This document shows, piece after piece, positions 1 to 7,148 of a DNA stretch of 64,000 nucleotides. Position 1 is the first letter of the stretch; every line of letters begins with the position of its first letter. This stretch comes from Chryseobacterium formosense (GTDB lineage Bacteria > Bacteroidota > Bacteroidia > Flavobacteriales > Weeksellaceae), in NCBI RefSeq assembly GCF_900116415.1, contig NZ_FPAP01000002.1:930001-994000 (forward strand). The letters run 5' to 3'. The notes under the pieces were generated by a model that saw only the letters and a program-made list of their open reading frames with translations, made no database searches and was not told the origin of the DNA. The translations under genes and the position numbers were made by a program.

Positions 1-1
1 C

Positions 2-199
2 TTGATGATTTTAGGAATTGTACTGATGTATTTCTACCGAAAAATCGGTATTGTATTATTTCCTGTAATGCTTCTGATGCACTTCTTTATGCACAACTAT
101 TATCTTTCAACATTCCTGTACTCTGATGTTACCAATCTGTTCTTATTTACCGGATTTGGGATGTTGGCAATTATTCCGAAATGGAAGTTTTTCAGATAG
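2..199 (+). CDS. Membrane protein, C-terminal fragment (5'-truncated by window edge)
   Basis: An open frame runs in from the left edge of the window and ends with TAG at 197-199; the first in-window start-like codons (TTG, then ATG) lie at the very edge, so the true start is probably upstream. The 65 visible residues are almost entirely hydrophobic, with about three membrane-spanning stretches broken by short polar turns (YRK near residue 12, HNYY near 32) and a positively charged end (PKWKFFR), which suggests a small inner-membrane protein. No family can be named from this fragment. A hairpin with a T-rich tail (249-270) follows and could end the transcript. Confidence 0.5.
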   Translation: MMILGIVLMYFYRKIGIVLFPVMLLMHFFMHNYYLSTFLYSDVTNLFLFTGFGMLAIIPKWKFFR

Positions 200-248
200 T
201 TTATTTTAAAAAAGCAGAGATAATCTAATAAATTTTAAAATCAATAGG

Positions 249-270
249 AGCGGACTTTAGTCCGCTTTTC
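249..270 (+). terminator. Perfect 8-bp hairpin with T-rich tail, terminator-like; one of two copies
   Basis: The arms AGCGGACT (249-256) and AGTCCGCT (259-266) are perfectly complementary around a TT loop and are followed by TTTC. A second copy at 58252-58271 has the same left flank (AATAGG) but with an A:T to G:C change on both arms. It probably ends transcription of the membrane-protein gene. The remainder of 271-370 is AT-rich with nothing recognisable. Confidence 0.55.
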
Positions 271-370
271 TTATTATATATTGCTGATAAATATGTTCTA
301 GTTTAAAATTAAACTTAAAAGTTTATAATGTTTACCAAAGATATTATTGATAAATCTTTATTATAATTAT

Positions 371-388
371 AGACAGAATAGTCTGTCT
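371..388 (+). promoter_or_regulatory. Palindromic operator for the adjacent TetR regulator
   Basis: AGACAGA (371-377) and TCTGTCT (382-388) form a perfect 7-bp inverted repeat around ATAG. The spacing and size are typical of TetR-family operators. It lies 19 bp upstream of the -7 element at 407-414, where the -33 element would be expected, so binding should block transcription of the regulator's own operon. The assignment rests on position and symmetry. Confidence 0.6.
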
Positions 389-406
389 GTTTTTGTGATT
401 TTGATC

Positions 407-414
407 TATCTTTG
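407..414 (+). promoter_or_regulatory. Bacteroidota -7 promoter element (TATCTTTG)
   Basis: TATCTTTG matches the Bacteroidota -7 consensus TANNTTTG exactly and lies 21 bp before the ATG of the TetR gene, leaving a short untranslated leader. No good TTTG -33 element sits at the usual spacing; the operator palindrome occupies that place. Confidence 0.5.
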
Positions 415-435
415 ACTTGTTAAAAATAATTAAAC

Positions 436-963
436 ATGTCAACTCCAAAAGAAAGAATTATTGCAACCACTTTCGAACTGTTTGCCAAACAAGGATATAA
501 TTCTACCGGGATTAATCAGATTGTAGCTGAAGCGAATGTAGCAAAGGCAAGCTTTTATCAGTATTTTAAATCGAAAGAAGATCTGTGTGTCGAGTTTCTG
601 AATGTCAGACATGATTATTGGTTTAATGAACTCAACCGCTTTGTATCGAAAGAAAAAGACATGAAATTAAAACTCATTTCTTGCTTCGATTTTTTAATTG
701 AAATGAATCAAAAAGAAAATTTCAGAGGCTGTAGTTTTCTGAATATTTTATCTGAAATACCAATGGATAATGTGAAAATCCTGAGCGTTATACAAAATCA
801 TAAAAAAGATCTTAGAAATTACTTTTCTGAACTGATAAAAGATTCAGGTCTTTCAGATCACATTTATTTACTTTTTGAAAGCAGTATTATTGAAAGTCAG
901 CTTTTCAGATCCAATGAATTAATAGAAAAATCAAAAAAAATTATTATCAATTTAATTAAATAA
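436..963 (+). CDS. TetR/AcrR family transcriptional regulator
   Basis: The 175-residue protein has the TetR layout: an N-terminal helix-turn-helix (about residues 6-52, with the typical [17 protein letters not shown] and [14 protein letters not shown] segments) and a divergent C-terminal ligand-binding and dimerisation half. Family members are usually repressors released by a small ligand. A palindrome at 371-388 overlaps the probable promoter, so autoregulation is likely. Its stop lies 4 bp before the start of the NTF2-fold protein, so the two are co-transcribed and that protein may belong to the regulated response. The ligand cannot be inferred from sequence. ATG start at 436; DNA-binding half certain, ligand unknown. 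Confidence 0.9.
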   Translation: MSTPKERIIATTFELFAKQGYNSTGINQIVAEANVAKASFYQYFKSKEDLCVEFLNVRHDYWFNELNRFVSKEKDMKLKLISCFDFLIEMNQKENFRGCSFLNILSEIPMDNVKILSVIQNHKKDLRNYFSELIKDSGLSDHIYLLFESSIIESQLFRSNELIEKSKKIIINLIK

Positions 964-967
964 AAAA

Positions 968-1384
968 ATGGAACAGAAACATCCACTTCCGCCGTTCACC
1001 TTAGAAACGGCTATTGAGAAAATCCAGTTGGCAGAAGATGCCTGGAACAGCCAAGATCCGGAAAGAGTTTCCAAAGCTTATACGGTAGACAGCGAATGGA
1101 GAAACAGAGATCAGTTTGTGAATGGCAGAGAAGAGATTGTAAAATTTCTCAGCGGTAAATGGGAAAGGGAACTGAATTATAAGCTGAAAAAAGAATATTG
1201 GGCACATACCGAAAATCGCATCGCTGTTCGTTTTGAGTATGAATACCAAACAAAAGAAGGCAATTGGGTAAGAGCTTACGGAAATGAAAACTGGGAATTT
1301 GATGAGAATGGCTTAATGGCAAAAAGATATGCGAGCATTAATGATTTGGCGATAAAAGAAGAAGACAGAAAGTTTAGATCTTAA
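968..1384 (+). CDS. NTF2-like family protein (DUF1348/SnoaL-like)
   Basis: The 138-residue protein matches the DUF1348 branch of the nuclear transport factor 2 fold: an N-terminal helix pair ([18 protein letters not shown]), the motif [13 protein letters not shown] around residues 38-50, and C-terminal strands with conserved aromatics ([26 protein letters not shown]). Such proteins form a cone-shaped cavity that binds or isomerises small molecules, but the DUF1348 reaction is not established. It is 4 bp downstream of the TetR gene, the common pairing in which a small stress or detoxification protein follows its own repressor. Cytosolic, no signal peptide. Family secure, function unknown. Confidence 0.85.
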   Translation: MEQKHPLPPFTLETAIEKIQLAEDAWNSQDPERVSKAYTVDSEWRNRDQFVNGREEIVKFLSGKWERELNYKLKKEYWAHTENRIAVRFEYEYQTKEGNWVRAYGNENWEFDENGLMAKRYASINDLAIKEEDRKFRS

Positions 1385-1531
1385 ATAAGAGAAAAATTTT
1401 TGTTGAAAAATCGCAAGGCTAAAGTATTTTTAATTTTAATATTGCTTTAAGGCGAAAGAAAATAAGATTTTTGTTTTATGCATAAAAGTTCTTTACATCT
1501 TTGCGAAAATCTAATAAGAAGCAGAAAATAA

Positions 1532-1557
1532 AAAAGCATCCAAATCTGGATGCTTTT
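1532..1557. terminator. Bidirectional hairpin terminator
   Basis: AAAAGCATCC and GGATGCTTTT flank a short AAATCT loop between two convergent operons (NTF2 gene on plus, transketolase on minus). The A-run on one side and T-run on the other make it usable in both directions. The spacer 1385-1531 before it contains GCAAGGC and CTTTGCG motifs of the kind seen again near 9400-9580 and nothing gene-like. Confidence 0.7.
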
Positions 1558-1578
1558 CAATGTATATTGAAAAAAATA

Positions 1579-2523
1579 TTATGCTAAAATTCTTTTTACC
1601 GCTTCTTTCACCGCAGCAGCATCGATTTTATATTTCTTCATCAATTCAGCAGGAGTAGCAGATTCTCCAAAAGTATCGTTTACTGCAACAAATTCCTGTC
1701 TTGTAGGTCTTCTTCTTGCCAACATTCCGGCGATAGATTCTCCCATTCCGCCAAGATAATTGTGCTCTTCAGCGGTTACAATCTTACCTGTTTTTTCAAC
1801 TGATTTCAAAATAATCTCTTCGTCCAGAGGTTTGATCGTGTGAATATTGATGACTTCACAAGAAATTCCTTCTTTTTCAAGCTCGTCTGCAGCAACCAAA
1901 GATTCCCAAACCAAGTGGCCTGTTGCAACAATCGTTACATCAGTTCCTTCCTGAAGCATAATTCCTTTTCCGATTTCGAAAGGCATATCTTCCGGAATGA
2001 AAACGGGTACAGTCGGTCTTCCGAATCTTAAATAAACCGGTCCGTGGTGATCCGCAATGGCAAGCGTTGCAGCTTTTGTCTGGTTGTAGTCACACGGATT
2101 GATTACCGTCATTCCAGGAAGCATTTTCATCATACCGATGTCTTCCAAAACCTGGTGTGTTGCACCATCTTCCCCTAAAGTAAGACCTGCGTGAGAAGCA
2201 CAGATTTTTACGTTTTTATCTGAATAAGCGATCGACTGACGAATCTGATCATACACTCTTGAAGTAGAAAAATTAGCAAAAGTTCCCGTAAAAGGAATTT
2301 TTCCTGTGATGCTTAAACCTGCAGCAAGACCCATCATGTTTGCTTCTGCAATACCAACCTGGTAAAATCTTTCAGGAGCTTTCTCGATGAATTTTTCCAT
2401 TTTCAAAGAGCCGATAAGATCTGCACAAAGGGCAACAACATTTGGGTTTTTATCTGCCAGTTCAGCTAAACCAGCTCCGAAACCTGAACGTGTATCTTTT
2501 TTTTCTGTATATGTATATTTCAT
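1579..2523 (-). CDS. Transketolase, C-terminal subunit (Pyr and C-terminal domains)
   Basis: The 314-residue protein corresponds to the second half of transketolase: a pyrimidine-binding domain with the catalytic glutamate in GIAEANM (E60), followed by the C-terminal domain from about residue 190. With the N-terminal subunit just upstream on the same strand it should form a split transketolase, moving two-carbon ketol units in the non-oxidative pentose phosphate pathway with thiamine diphosphate. Split transketolases are common in Bacteroidota. The 85-bp spacer between the two genes holds an imperfect inverted repeat (2527-2608) built of GAT/ATC-rich units. A 1-deoxyxylulose-5-phosphate synthase is less likely because that enzyme is normally one chain. 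Confidence 0.93.
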   Translation of the reverse strand: MKYTYTEKKDTRSGFGAGLAELADKNPNVVALCADLIGSLKMEKFIEKAPERFYQVGIAEANMMGLAAGLSITGKIPFTGTFANFSTSRVYDQIRQSIAYSDKNVKICASHAGLTLGEDGATHQVLEDIGMMKMLPGMTVINPCDYNQTKAATLAIADHHGPVYLRFGRPTVPVFIPEDMPFEIGKGIMLQEGTDVTIVATGHLVWESLVAADELEKEGISCEVINIHTIKPLDEEIILKSVEKTGKIVTAEEHNYLGGMGESIAGMLARRRPTRQEFVAVNDTFGESATPAELMKKYKIDAAAVKEAVKRILA

Positions 2524-2608
2524 TTCTGTAAATTTTAGATAATTGATTATTGATGTTCGATAATTGATCTAAGATAAATCGTTTATCATTCATCAATCAT
2601 CATTCATA

Positions 2609-3460
2609 TTAATAATCCGCTGGAGCTTCTAAGTATAATTGTTTAAAGGCTGTATCTAATTGTTCATCATTCGGAGCTTTTCCGTGCCATGCGTGAGTTC
2701 CCATCATATAATCAACACCATTACCCATTATGGTATGAAGAATAATGACAACAGGTTTTCCTTTTCCTGTTTCTGTTTTTGCTCTCTCAAGGATCGCAAT
2801 GACAGCTTCAAGGTCATTTCCGTTTTTTTCTTCTAAAACTGTCCATCCAAATGCTTCCAGTTTTGCATGAAGATTTCCTAATGAAAGTACATTTTCTGTG
2901 CTTCCGTCGATTTGTTGTCCGTTATAATCGATAGTGGAGATAATATTATCAACTTTTTTCCCGGCTGCATACATAAAAGCTTCCCAAACCTGACCTTCCT
3001 GCAATTCTCCATCTCCGTGAAGCGTATAAACCAAAGAATTATCACCATCTAATTTTTTTCCCTGAGCAACACCTAAAGCAACGGAAAGTCCCTGTCCTAA
3101 AGAACCTGAAGCAATTCGGATTCCCGGCAAACCTTCGTGAGTTGTCGGGTGACCCTGTAATCTAGAATCCAGTTTTCTGAATGTTTTTAATTCGTCTACC
3201 GGGAAAAAGCCAAATCTAGCCAAAGTAGAATAGAAAACCGGAGAAATATGTCCGTTTGAAAGATAGAAATGATCCTCGTTTTTACCTTCCATGGTGAACG
3301 GAAGTTTATAGTTCATTATTTTACCGTAAAGTGCTGTGAAGTACTCTGTACAGCCTAAACTTCCACCCGGGTGTCCTGAATTTACAGCGTGAACCATTCT
3401 TAAAATGTCTCTTCTGATCTGTGTTGTAAGAGATTTCAGCTCTTCAATACTTTTACTCAT
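2609..3460 (-). CDS. Transketolase, N-terminal subunit (TPP domain)
   Basis: This is the thiamine-diphosphate-binding half of transketolase, 283 residues from the chosen start. Key features are GHPGGSLG near residue 30 and the TPP motif GDG (149-151) with its partner Asn 180 in IDYNG. The frame extends 8 codons further upstream, but the ATG at 3460 (MSKSIEEL) fits the family and follows an AAAAAGG run, so I prefer it. It pairs with the C-terminal subunit downstream. Upstream is a repeat-rich spacer (3517-3673) separating it from the symporter gene. Confidence 0.93.
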   Translation of the reverse strand: MSKSIEELKSLTTQIRRDILRMVHAVNSGHPGGSLGCTEYFTALYGKIMNYKLPFTMEGKNEDHFYLSNGHISPVFYSTLARFGFFPVDELKTFRKLDSRLQGHPTTHEGLPGIRIASGSLGQGLSVALGVAQGKKLDGDNSLVYTLHGDGELQEGQVWEAFMYAAGKKVDNIISTIDYNGQQIDGSTENVLSLGNLHAKLEAFGWTVLEEKNGNDLEAVIAILERAKTETGKGKPVVIILHTIMGNGVDYMMGTHAWHGKAPNDEQLDTAFKQLYLEAPADY

Positions 3461-3517
3461 CCTTTTTGATTTATTTGCACACAAATCTACAATTTTTTGT
3501 CGGCTTACGGAAATGCA

Positions 3518-3544
3518 AAAATCCGGGACTTTACTCCGGATTTT
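3518..3544. terminator. Hairpin between symporter and transketolase genes
   Basis: AAAATCCGG (3518-3526) and CCGGATTTT (3536-3544) are perfect complements around a 9-base loop. The T-run at the end could stop transcription on either strand; it probably separates the symporter transcript from the transketolase operon, both on minus. Confidence 0.5.
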
Positions 3545-3552
3545 GATTTATT

Positions 3553-3584
3553 ACTTTGTCAAAGTTGTAAATCTTTGACAAAGT
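3553..3584. repeat. Perfect 12-bp inverted repeat
   Basis: ACTTTGTCAAAG (3553-3564) and CTTTGACAAAGT (3573-3584) are exact complements around an 8-base AT-rich loop. There is no T-tract suited to termination and no promoter nearby. It sits between a terminator-like hairpin and the element at 3603-3673, suggesting that this spacer is a pile-up of repeated intergenic elements. Confidence 0.6.
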
Positions 3585-3602
3585 TTTATGTATTTTAATC
3601 AC

Positions 3603-3673
3603 AGCCCAACTTGAGCGGAACTCTTTTTTGTAAAACAAAAAAAGCGGAAGCGGAAGGTGGTTAATAGCTGCCC
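3603..3673. repeat. Intergenic repeat-like element (AGCCC...hairpin...TAGCTGCCC)
   Basis: A compact non-coding unit: AGCCCAACTTGAGCGGAAC, then a hairpin (CTTTTTTG / CAAAAAAAG, 3623-3644), then AGCGGAAGCGGAAGGTGG and a terminal ATAGCTGCCC. Its GC-rich ends and central poly-T/poly-A hairpin differ from the AT-rich surroundings, and I believe similar units recur between genes in flavobacterial genomes, although only one copy is in this window. It carries no reading frame. Confidence 0.4.
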
Positions 3674-3681
3674 AAATAAAT

Positions 3682-5256
3682 TTAAACTACTTTCAGATAA
3701 TTCTTATTCTTCACGAGCCACAACCCAATAAACGTCAGCAATCCATTTAAAATAATTAATTCTACACCAATTCTGTAATCTGTTGTTTCTGTTACCAAAT
3801 AATTGATTAAATAGGTTAAAACCGGGGCTAAAAGTGTCACGAAAAGAATAGAATATTTTTTTGAAATCTGAAATTTGGTAAAAATTCCGAAGGCAAAAAG
3901 TCCTAAAAGCGGTCCGTAAGTGTAGCCTGCGATTTCCATGATGAGGTAAACAATAGATTTGTCATTCATCGCTTTAAACACCATAATTAAAATAAAGAAA
4001 ACAACTGTAAATGTCAAATGAACTTTCATTCGGAGACGTTTTTTCTCCTTTTCGGTCTTGTTTTTATCTTCATTAAGATTTAAAAGATCCACACAATACG
4101 AACTTGTTACTGCCGTTAAAGCCCCATCTGCAGAAGGAAATAAAGCCGAGATCAAGCCGATGATGAAAATCACGGAAATAATCATCGGAAAATGCCCTTG
4201 AAGTGAAAGAGCAGGGAATAAATCATCGCCCATGATGTTTACAATTTTTCCGGAAGCATCTTTAAATCCAAAAATATTAGAAACGACTTCTTTACCGTCT
4301 ACAATATTTGTAATTTGAGAATAACCTGCACCGTTTTGTATGGCAAAAAGATAAAGCAATCCACCTAAAAACAGGAATGCAAGATTCACAAAAAGTAGAG
4401 TTCCAGCGAAAGTGAGCATATTTTTTTTTGAATTCTGAAGATTATCAACCGATATATTTTTCTGCATCATTTCCTGATCCAATCCGGTCATGGCAATGGT
4501 GATAAAAATTCCGCCTAAAATCGTTTTCAGGAAAAATGTTTTTGAATTGGGGTCGAAATTGATAAAATGCGTATAATTTTTCTGTTCTAAAATAGTGTAC
4601 GCTTCTCCGAAAGATAAATTTAAGTTAGACAAAATATAAATGATACAAGCAATCAAACTGATAATCATAAATGAAGTCTGTAAAGTATCTGTAATGACAA
4701 TCGTTTTTACACCGCCTTCAAAAGTGTATAAAAGCACCATTAACAAAAGCACCAACGCTGTTACCCAAAAAGGAACTCCTAAACTTTCCAATAAAAAAAT
4801 CTGTAAAACATTTACGACCAAATATAATCTCGCTGTTGCACCAATTGCTCTGGAAACGATGAAAAAAACAGAACCGATTTTGTGAGCCTCAACGTTGAAT
4901 CTTTTTCCTAAATACGTGTAAATTGAGGTAAGATTCATTTTATAATAGAGTGGAAGAAGGATTGCAGCAACAATGAAATAACCGATGAAAAACCCTATCA
5001 CCATCATGTAATATTCAAAACCGCCGAAAATATATTCGCTTCCGGTCATTTTTCCGACCGTTCCAGGAACGGAAATAAAAGTAACGCCACTTAAGCTGGT
5101 TCCAATCATTCCGAAGGCAACGAGCCACCATTTGCTTTTTTTGTTACCGATAAAGAAAGACTGGTTGTCAGAATTTCGGCTTGTGAAATAAGAAATCACC
5201 AAAAGTCCCACGAAATAAACAAAAACAAATAATAGAAGTGTCGTTCCCGGATTCAT
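3682..5256 (-). CDS. Sodium:solute symporter (SSS family)
   Basis: The 524-residue integral membrane protein has about 13-14 hydrophobic segments. Family hallmarks include GMIGTSLSGVTFISVPG near the first sodium-site helix, the IGFFIGYFIVAAILLPLYYK segment, TDTLQTSFM in the middle, and SALFPSADGALTAVTSSY late in the chain (residues about 370-390), characteristic of solute/Na+ symporters with the LeuT fold. It imports a small solute with Na+; the substrate cannot be read from sequence (sugars, sialic acid or amino acids are all used by relatives). It appears monocistronic, flanked by repeat-rich spacers on both sides. No regulator is adjacent. Confidence 0.9.
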   Translation of the reverse strand: MNPGTTLLLFVFVYFVGLLVISYFTSRNSDNQSFFIGNKKSKWWLVAFGMIGTSLSGVTFISVPGTVGKMTGSEYIFGGFEYYMMVIGFFIGYFIVAAILLPLYYKMNLTSIYTYLGKRFNVEAHKIGSVFFIVSRAIGATARLYLVVNVLQIFLLESLGVPFWVTALVLLLMVLLYTFEGGVKTIVITDTLQTSFMIISLIACIIYILSNLNLSFGEAYTILEQKNYTHFINFDPNSKTFFLKTILGGIFITIAMTGLDQEMMQKNISVDNLQNSKKNMLTFAGTLLFVNLAFLFLGGLLYLFAIQNGAGYSQITNIVDGKEVVSNIFGFKDASGKIVNIMGDDLFPALSLQGHFPMIISVIFIIGLISALFPSADGALTAVTSSYCVDLLNLNEDKNKTEKEKKRLRMKVHLTFTVVFFILIMVFKAMNDKSIVYLIMEIAGYTYGPLLGLFAFGIFTKFQISKKYSILFVTLLAPVLTYLINYLVTETTDYRIGVELIILNGLLTFIGLWLVKNKNYLKVV

Positions 5257-5300
5257 GCTTACAAATTAATTTCAGCAAATATAGTTTTTTTTGGGAAGTG

Positions 5301-5703
5301 GAGATGTAGGATGTTGGAAGCTGGATGATGGAAGTTTTGATTGGGTTATAATTTAAATGGATCTACTTTTGGTTTAAAACAAAAAATCCGTAAAGAAAGG
5401 ATTTTAAGATGAATTAAAATTCTTTCTTCACAGATTGGAATTTATTTGTCACGAATGCACGAATATTTTTTCAATGAGAATCGAATTCACTTATTCGTGG
5501 CTGTTTTTTTATCTCCCACAGATAACAGAGATTTCCACAGATTTTATTGTAGCAGCTAAAAAATGCCACGAATGCACATTTTTTAAAATAAAATAGAAAA
5601 TATTCGTGTATTCGTGGCAATTATATCAGATTTTATTCTCAATCATCTGTGAGAATCTGCGTTATCTGTGGGAGTAACTTCCAGCATCAAGCATCCATCA
5701 CCC
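5301..5703. repeat. Nested imperfect inverted repeats filling the spacer
   Basis: The 450-bp spacer has a palindromic plan. The outer purine-rich arm around 5301-5334 (GGATGTTGGAAGCTGG) mirrors the pyrimidine-rich arm 5678-5703 (CTTCCAGCATCAAGCATCC). Inside it, CTCCCACAGATAACAGAG (5513-5530) mirrors CTGCGTTATCTGTGGGAG (5657-5674). The innermost pair is TGCCACGAATGCAC (5564-5577) with GTGTATTCGTGGCA (5606-5619), 13 of 14 matching; a related CACGAATGCACGAAT unit also occurs at 5450-5464. There is no terminator-like T-run and no coding frame of its own. It resembles the CACAGATT / CACGAATG repeats common between flavobacterial genes. Confidence 0.65.
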
Positions 5704-5707
5704 AACT

Positions 5708-5989
5708 TTACAAAACATCCTGCAAATCCTCATTTTTTTGGAATGTCGCTTTTGCAAACGGGCAAAGAGGGATGATTTTTTTATTGTTTTGTCTTGCAAA
5801 CTCTACAGCTTTGATCAGCATTTCTTTCCCGACACCTTTTCCGTTGTAGGCTTCTTCAACTTCAGTATGATCGATGATGAAGCGGTCTTCACCTGCCCAG
5901 GTATAAGTCATTAATCCGGCTCTGTTTCCGTCAATTATGGCTTCAAAGCTTCCGTGTTTTTCGTCGTTGTTTTGTTTTACGTCTATCAT
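5708..5989 (-). CDS. Small GNAT-fold N-acetyltransferase (YjdJ-like)
   Basis: The 93-residue protein belongs to the short GNAT branch (YjdJ/Gtt1-like): GSFEAIIDGNRAGLMTYTW, DHTEVEEAYNGKGVGKEML carrying the acetyl-CoA loop (GKGVGK), and the terminal PLCPFAKATFQKN. The frame extends further upstream, but the ATG at 5989 fits the family and begins right after the OsmC stop (5991-5993), giving tight operon packing. Substrate unknown. A second copy of the family lies at 9041-9358. It is the last gene of a redox-related operon (pirin, metallo-beta-lactamase, FMN reductase, 4Fe-4S protein, OsmC); YjdI and YjdJ are also neighbours in enterobacteria. Confidence 0.85.
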   Translation of the reverse strand: MIDVKQNNDEKHGSFEAIIDGNRAGLMTYTWAGEDRFIIDHTEVEEAYNGKGVGKEMLIKAVEFARQNNKKIIPLCPFAKATFQKNEDLQDVL

Positions 5990-5990
5990 T

Positions 5991-6389
5991 TTATGAAAAT
6001 TTGGTTTGAATTTGTATTTCGTTAAGTAATATTTTGTGTACCGGACAAGCATCTGCAATCGTGTGAAGTCTTTTCAGTTGTTCTTCGCTTAAATCGGCTC
6101 CTTCAAAACTAATGTTTCTTTTAAAAATTGCCAATTTCGTAAGCGGGAAATTTTCGAGTTCGACTTCTACGTCTATTTTTTCAACGTTCCATTCTTTCCT
6201 GTCGATGTACATTCTTAATGTTGCTGCGGTACAGCTGGCCAAAGATGTTGCGAGAATTTCAAAAGGATTGAATCCTTTATTCTGACCACCTTTGTCAACG
6301 GGTTCATCGGTTATTAATGTATTTTCACCGGCAACAACTTCTGTGTAATATTTTGTAGTTCCTAAACTTGCTTTTACGGTTACGGCCAT
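5991..6389 (-). CDS. OsmC family peroxiredoxin-like protein
   Basis: The 132-residue protein has the OsmC/YhfA fold. The two conserved cysteines are C53 in ATSLASCTAAT and C115 in ADACPVHK; in the family the pair reduces organic hydroperoxides. The helix motif GFNPFEILATSLASC is typical. It overlaps the 4Fe-4S protein by one base at 6389, implying translational coupling, and is followed by the YjdJ-like acetyltransferase with a one-base gap. Together with the FMN reductase and pirin genes this points to a thiol and peroxide stress operon. Cytosolic. Confidence 0.92.
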   Translation of the reverse strand: MAVTVKASLGTTKYYTEVVAGENTLITDEPVDKGGQNKGFNPFEILATSLASCTAATLRMYIDRKEWNVEKIDVEVELENFPLTKLAIFKRNISFEGADLSEEQLKRLHTIADACPVHKILLNEIQIQTKFS

Positions 6390-6607
6390 TATTTTTCAGT
6401 ATTTAATTCAAATGTTAGTGCTCCTGAAGGGCATTGTCTGATCTGATTTTTCAGTTCATCAGAACTTGCATTTTCAGCTTTAATCCATGGTCTTGATTTC
6501 GGATTGTAAACGTTCGGCAGCATTTTTACACAAACTCCTGCATGAATGCACTTCTGAGGTTGCCAGATTACATTGAGGTCACCGTTAGAATATTTATGTA
6601 TTTCCAT
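6389..6607 (-). CDS. (4Fe-4S) mono-cluster protein, YjdI family (Fer4_19)
   Basis: The 72-residue protein matches the YjdI/Fer4_19 family: WQPQKCIHAGVCVKMLPNV with C20 and C26, a central SRPWI motif, and IRQCPSGAL with C59. Only three cysteines are present; His22 between the first two may be the fourth cluster ligand, which is inference. The protein is probably an electron carrier. It starts 5 bp after the FMN reductase stop and shares one base with the OsmC start, so all three are likely translated from one transcript. The reductase could be its electron donor. Confidence 0.88.
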   Translation of the reverse strand: MEIHKYSNGDLNVIWQPQKCIHAGVCVKMLPNVYNPKSRPWIKAENASSDELKNQIRQCPSGALTFELNTEK

Positions 6608-6612
6608 GATTT

Positions 6613-7146
6613 TTAAGATTTAGTTTGATTTTTAAAACTTTCAATTTTTTGATTCAAATCTTTCAGCATTTCCGGATTGATAACACCACTTTCAAGGTCA
6701 AAGTTTTCATAAAATTTAGATAGTGAAAACGTTTCTTTGATGTCTGCTCCAAAGTTCGGAAGGAACGTTTTTGCCGTATTCATCACATTCCCGCCACCAT
6801 AACCTCCCGGAGAAGTCGACATAAGAAGCATCGGTTTATTCTGAAAAACTTTTACATTGATTCTCGAAGCCCAATCGAAAACATTTTTAAAAGCAGCCGA
6901 ATAAGAACGGTTGTGCTCTGCTAAAGAACAGATAATGACATCACATTCTTCAATCACTTTTAGAAACCGGTGCGCTTCATCAGGAAAGCCCCTCTTTTCT
7001 CTGTCTACCGAGAAAACAGGCATATCAAAATCATTCAGATCAATTAAATTAATTTCATCATCCTGAAAACTTTTCAAAACAAATTTTACCAGTTCCCTGT
7101 TGATCGATGTGGAAGAGGTGCTTCCTGCAAATGCTAATATTTTCAT
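6613..7146 (-). CDS. NADPH-dependent FMN reductase / NAD(P)H oxidoreductase
   Basis: The 177-residue flavodoxin-fold protein starts with MKILAFAGSTSSTSINREL, the FMN phosphate-binding loop of NADPH-dependent FMN reductases. It continues with SLAEHNRSYSAAFKNVFDW and LLMSTSPGGYGGGNVM, the other flavin-contacting loops. Relatives reduce FMN, quinones, azo dyes or chromate with NAD(P)H. It starts 2 bp after the stop of the metallo-beta-lactamase gene, so translation is likely coupled. Exact electron acceptor is unknown; the downstream 4Fe-4S protein is a candidate. Confidence 0.88.
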   Translation of the reverse strand: MKILAFAGSTSSTSINRELVKFVLKSFQDDEINLIDLNDFDMPVFSVDREKRGFPDEAHRFLKVIEECDVIICSLAEHNRSYSAAFKNVFDWASRINVKVFQNKPMLLMSTSPGGYGGGNVMNTAKTFLPNFGADIKETFSLSKFYENFDLESGVINPEMLKDLNQKIESFKNQTKS

Positions 7147-7148
7147 GT

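Noticed and set aside
5649..5849. 66-residue plus-strand frame across the repeat spacer and the mini-GNAT gene
   Set aside because: Half of it is antisense to the clear GNAT gene and half lies in the palindromic repeats; no start context or family.
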